64,000 bases of DNA from Flagellimonas pacifica (GTDB lineage: Bacteria; Bacteroidota; Bacteroidia; Flavobacteriales; Flavobacteriaceae): NCBI RefSeq assembly GCF_900215465.1, contig NZ_OBEH01000004.1, forward strand, positions 1 through 64,000, given 5' to 3'. Below, piece after piece: positions 61,243 to 64,000 of the stretch; position 1 is the first letter of the stretch, and each line of letters starts with the position of its first letter. The notes beneath the pieces were generated by a model. It did not search any database and was not told where the DNA came from. It was given only the letters and a program-made list of their open reading frames with translations. The translations under genes and the position numbers were made by a program.

Positions 61243-64000
61243 ATGAGACTAACCTTTACAAACGTATTTTCGTTTTTCGCATTATTGTTTCTATTTGGAA
61301 CAGTACAGGCCCAAACTGTTGACATGACGGTAAAACAAGGACCCAATGTTGACGTAATGGTCACCGTTGGAACTGCCAATGTTGACTTATCCACTTTTGA
61401 AACCGATTTAGAGCAAGCCATGAACCTAAAAGGTATACCATTGGGGAAACTCAGGGTAGAAGCTTTTCAACGAAGTTCAATATCTTCAGATCAGGCGGAT
61501 GCCAGTGATATTTTCAATAGTTGGAACAAGATGAATTTTGATGGCACCGAACCACCTCAACATAATAGTTATACGGGAGACTACTTCTCTTTTGATTCAA
61601 ATACCAATAGGGTAATTGCAGATTTTGTGGGTAGATACACCTCAAAAGGTTGGGGTTTTGCCATGTATGACCCTACAGGAGATATTTCAGATGGATCTGT
61701 TTCTGCAACTTTTGGACTTTCGGATACTCCATATCTACATGCAGAAGTTGGTTTTATATTCCGAATGGAGGACAGCCAAAACTTCTACGCATACATTATA
61801 GATAATCACACAGGATGTGGTAATATTTCTGGTTATGCGCCAACCGATGGATATCCTGCAGAAGGAATAATAAAAGTAGAGAACGGATCAGTTTCTTTAT
61901 TGGCACTGAACACAAATAGTGGAAGAACGGGTTCTGCAACTTATGGATGGGATGAAAACAGAGGCGACATGTTTGCTGCTTATTATAACGGACAGATTAT
62001 CGATTTTAAAATTGAAATGAGTGGTGACAACATAAAAGTTTCCAGACGTGGTGGAGGTGGAGATGCCGGATCAAACTGGATTGAGGCCTTTAATTTTGAT
62101 GATAGTAGCCACTCTCAGGGCAGTTACGGATTCTATGTCCATGAACAATCAGGAGCATACTTTGAAGACATTGCTATTGAAAAATTAGAGCTTAGAGCCT
62201 TTAAAGATGTACTTAGGGAACCCCAGTGGCGAAATAGTGCCTTGCGGTTCAATGTAAACCTTGATGATATTGAGGTTGCCGATTTTGATGTGGATACCGA
62301 TCTTTCAGAAATTCTGATGAGAACCATCAATGAGGATATCCATTACATTGGATGGGGTACCAATGCCAACCAAGCCCAATTTGAGCGTTTCATCACACAA
62401 AATAATAACCAAGGAACCTTTATTAACAGGGATTCCGATAGTTGGTCAACCTGGATTGACAATATGGCCCAATACATTTACGAACAATATCAATTTGGTA
62501 CGGTAACTGCGGGTGATTACTTTATTGCCGGAACATCAGTGGAGATTGATGTTGACCCTTCTCAATTAAAGACCAATACGGCTAATGCAAGTTACCCCAG
62601 TGGTAGATGGAAAATTACCCATGACCATACTCATTTTGACAATAACACGGGGCAAGTTTCCTGGAATAACTTGTTTTTGGAAGACGTACCCGAATATTAT
62701 GAGAAACCTGGGGAATACACCTTCACTTTTGAAGAATTACCAACAGCTCCCACCACATTGTACTTTCATAGAAAACCAGTCGCTAGCTTCACCTATAGTT
62801 CAGATACTGGATTCATCAATAATACTTCATACGACCAAGACGGAGGAGCCAACAATGGTATCGCCCAATCAGAATGGAAATGGAAATCAGTTGATGCCGC
62901 TTCCACAAATGATTGGACTACGGGCGCATTTGACAAAAATGCTGTCGCCGATGGCCAATACCTAATTATGCTAACCGTTCAAGATCATCAGGGAACTTGG
63001 AGCACACCATCTTCCATTTATGTTGAAAAATCTTCAGGAACTGGAGGTAGTAGCGACCTTCCCATTGCCCAATTCAACATTCAACCCGATCAGTTGAATA
63101 CCTATACGGGCAATATGACTATTTCCATTGAGGACAACTCTGTAGATCCTTATGGAAGAACATTAACGGTTGAAGAATGGATTGTGACACAACGAACCTA
63201 TGATGTGGATGGAAACCCAACTGATACTGAGATTTATAACAGTACAACACCAATGACTGATTTTTCGGCTTATAATACGCTTTCCGCGGATTATATTATT
63301 AGTCAACGAGTACAAACAGACACAGGAGTATGGTCAGAACCATTTTATAGAACTTTGACCATAGTAGACGATGATACTTTGCCCACCATTTCCGCAACTC
63401 CTGCAAGTGGAACAATAGATACAGATACAGATATTACAATAACCTTTCAGGATGAAACTTCAGGTAGTGGGTTTGATGTGCAACGCTATGCTTTGGTTCA
63501 GAATGCAACTCCACCAGCTACAGACGATGCTAGCTGGACTTCATGGAGCAATAGTCAATCCAAAACCGTGAATTTTTCCTCAGGGGGAAATGGTTGGTAC
63601 ATCCATGCTGAAGCAAAAGACAATGCCGGAAATGTTGGACCTCAAACCTTTGGTCCTTATGACATCACTTTGGTAGTGAGCGCAAGCGATGATTTGGCGG
63701 TGTTGGATGAAGATACAGTATCAGACCCCATAGTGGTTCTTTTTAATGATGTGTACGACACCAACAATACACCAACAATTACAATAACAGTTCAAGGATC
63801 TAAGGGAACAGCAACCGTAAATGGGAGCAATGAGGTAATCTATACCCCTAATGCAAACGAAAATGGGAGTGATACTGTTACCTACGAGCTGGATGATGCA
63901 GGCACAAAAGTTACTGCAAACATTACCTTATCCATTATTGCTGAAGACGATTTGCCAATTTTCACAGCTCCAACAGCTGCCTATAATGTTTCTTCCGCAG
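61243..64000 (+). CDS. large multidomain secreted protein (3' end outside window)
   Basis: The frame opens at ATG 61243 with a signal peptide (MRLTFTNVFSFFALLFLFGTVQAQ) and runs without a stop to the window end, at least 919 residues. About residues 100-310 form a beta-sandwich-like region with SKGWGFAMYDPTGD and RMEDSQNFYAYIIDN. Several Ig-like/PKD-like segments follow (for example RKPVASFTYSSDTGFINNTS; WKWKSVDAASTNDW). Near the end a cadherin-like/Big_9-type repeat is visible (VLFNDVYDTNN... GTATVNGSNEVIYTPNANENGSDTVTYELDD). It is probably a surface adhesin or matrix protein exported by T9SS; the sorting domain would be beyond the window. Confidence 0.88.
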   Translation, partial: MRLTFTNVFSFFALLFLFGTVQAQTVDMTVKQGPNVDVMVTVGTANVDLSTFETDLEQAMNLKGIPLGKLRVEAFQRSSISSDQADASDIFNSWNKMNFDGTEPPQHNSYTGDYFSFDSNTNRVIADFVGRYTSKGWGFAMYDPTGDISDGSVSATFGLSDTPYLHAEVGFIFRMEDSQNFYAYIIDNHTGCGNISGYAPTDGYPAEGIIKVENGSVSLLALNTNSGRTGSATYGWDENRGDMFAAYYNGQIIDFKIEMSGDNIKVSRRGGGGDAGSNWIEAFNFDDSSHSQGSYGFYVHEQSGAYFEDIAIEKLELRAFKDVLREPQWRNSALRFNVNLDDIEVADFDVDTDLSEILMRTINEDIHYIGWGTNANQAQFERFITQNNNQGTFINRDSDSWSTWIDNMAQYIYEQYQFGTVTAGDYFIAGTSVEIDVDPSQLKTNTANASYPSGRWKITHDHTHFDNNTGQVSWNNLFLEDVPEYYEKPGEYTFTFEELPTAPTTLYFHRKPVASFTYSSDTGFINNTSYDQDGGANNGIAQSEWKWKSVDAASTNDWTTGAFDKNAVADGQYLIMLTVQDHQGTWSTPSSIYVEKSSGTGGSSDLPIAQFNIQPDQLNTYTGNMTISIEDNSVDPYGRTLTVEEWIVTQRTYDVDGNPTDTEIYNSTTPMTDFSAYNTLSADYIISQRVQTDTGVWSEPFYRTLTIVDDDTLPTISATPASGTIDTDTDITITFQDETSGSGFDVQRYALVQNATPPATDDASWTSWSNSQSKTVNFSSGGNGWYIHAEAKDNAGNVGPQTFGPYDITLVVSASDDLAVLDEDTVSDPIVVLFNDVYDTNNTPTITITVQGSKGTATVNGSNEVIYTPNANENGSDTVTYELDDAGTKVTANITLSIIAEDDLPIFTAPTAAYNVSSA

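Noticed and set aside
61585..61801. Short ORFs inside the large secreted protein gene
   Set aside because: They lie in other frames of a continuous 919-codon open frame with a signal peptide.

Overview
The window is a 64 kb piece of a chromosome from a marine-type Flavobacteriia (Bacteroidota), most likely Flavobacteriaceae of the Muricauda/Maribacter kind; the genus is an inference. The base composition is AT-rich. Promoter -7 boxes follow the Bacteroidota TAnnTTTG pattern and Shine-Dalgarno sites are essentially absent. The main sigma factor is the short ~287-residue Bacteroidota form. Type IX secretion (T9SS) parts and cargo are present, as is a six-gene Na+-NQR. No tRNA, rRNA, CRISPR array, insertion sequence or prophage was recognised.

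Layout. 1-3250: end of a collagen-like repeat protein, then two secreted proteins, the second with a gliding-motility/T9SS type B C-terminal domain. 3.3-5.7 kb: M15 and M48 peptidases, a 55-residue membrane protein, an ankyrin protein. 5.9-9.0 kb: gpmI, map and a methyltransferase. 9.1-12.8 kb (minus): a TlpA-like thioredoxin lipoprotein, a membrane AraC regulator, ApbE and a small NQR-associated protein. 12.8-19.9 kb (minus): a DUF4846 protein and nqrABCDEF. 20-22.9 kb: T9SS plug protein, DUF3667 protein, ApaG. 23-30.5 kb: pruA, rsmG, a fatty acid desaturase, an aminotransferase, then a trans-3-hydroxy-L-proline dehydratase/pyrroline-2-carboxylate reductase pair and an NTF2-like lipoprotein. 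30.5-33.4 kb: trkH-trkA. 33.5-38.3 kb: ubiE/menG, porT, a TrmH-type RNA methyltransferase and a TamA/BamA-like outer membrane protein. 38.4-47.7 kb: fbaA, accD, a lipoprotein, rpsO, pnp, a PagL-like protein, rpoD, a leishmanolysin-like protease. 47.9-52.2 kb: a LytS/LytTR two-component pair and a DUF5916 protein. 52.2-59.3 kb: rpe, a YpdA-like reductase, a HHFD-motif protein, a Rieske-glutamate synthase fusion, a KGSADH-type aldehyde dehydrogenase and a formylglycine-generating-enzyme-like lipoprotein. 59.5-64 kb: a Crp/Fnr regulator, a secreted DUF4347-like protein and the start of a large multidomain secreted protein that runs off the window.

How the genes work together. NQR with ApbE, its flavin-attaching enzyme, forms a sodium-pumping respiratory module. 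The hydroxyproline pair makes L-proline, and PruA performs the last step of proline breakdown. Plug, PorT and the CHU_C-type cargo belong to T9SS. Most of the window is core chromosome with conserved synteny. The less ordinary material is at the two ends (secreted repeat proteins) and in 46.9-60.7 kb. I did not find a convincing new multi-gene defence or mobile system. The best candidates for a second look are the hairpin array before pnp, the Rieske-GltS fusion, AccD without zinc-ribbon cysteines, the stand-alone DUF4347 protein next to a giant secreted protein, and a pair of 13-nt direct repeats near 24.76 kb.
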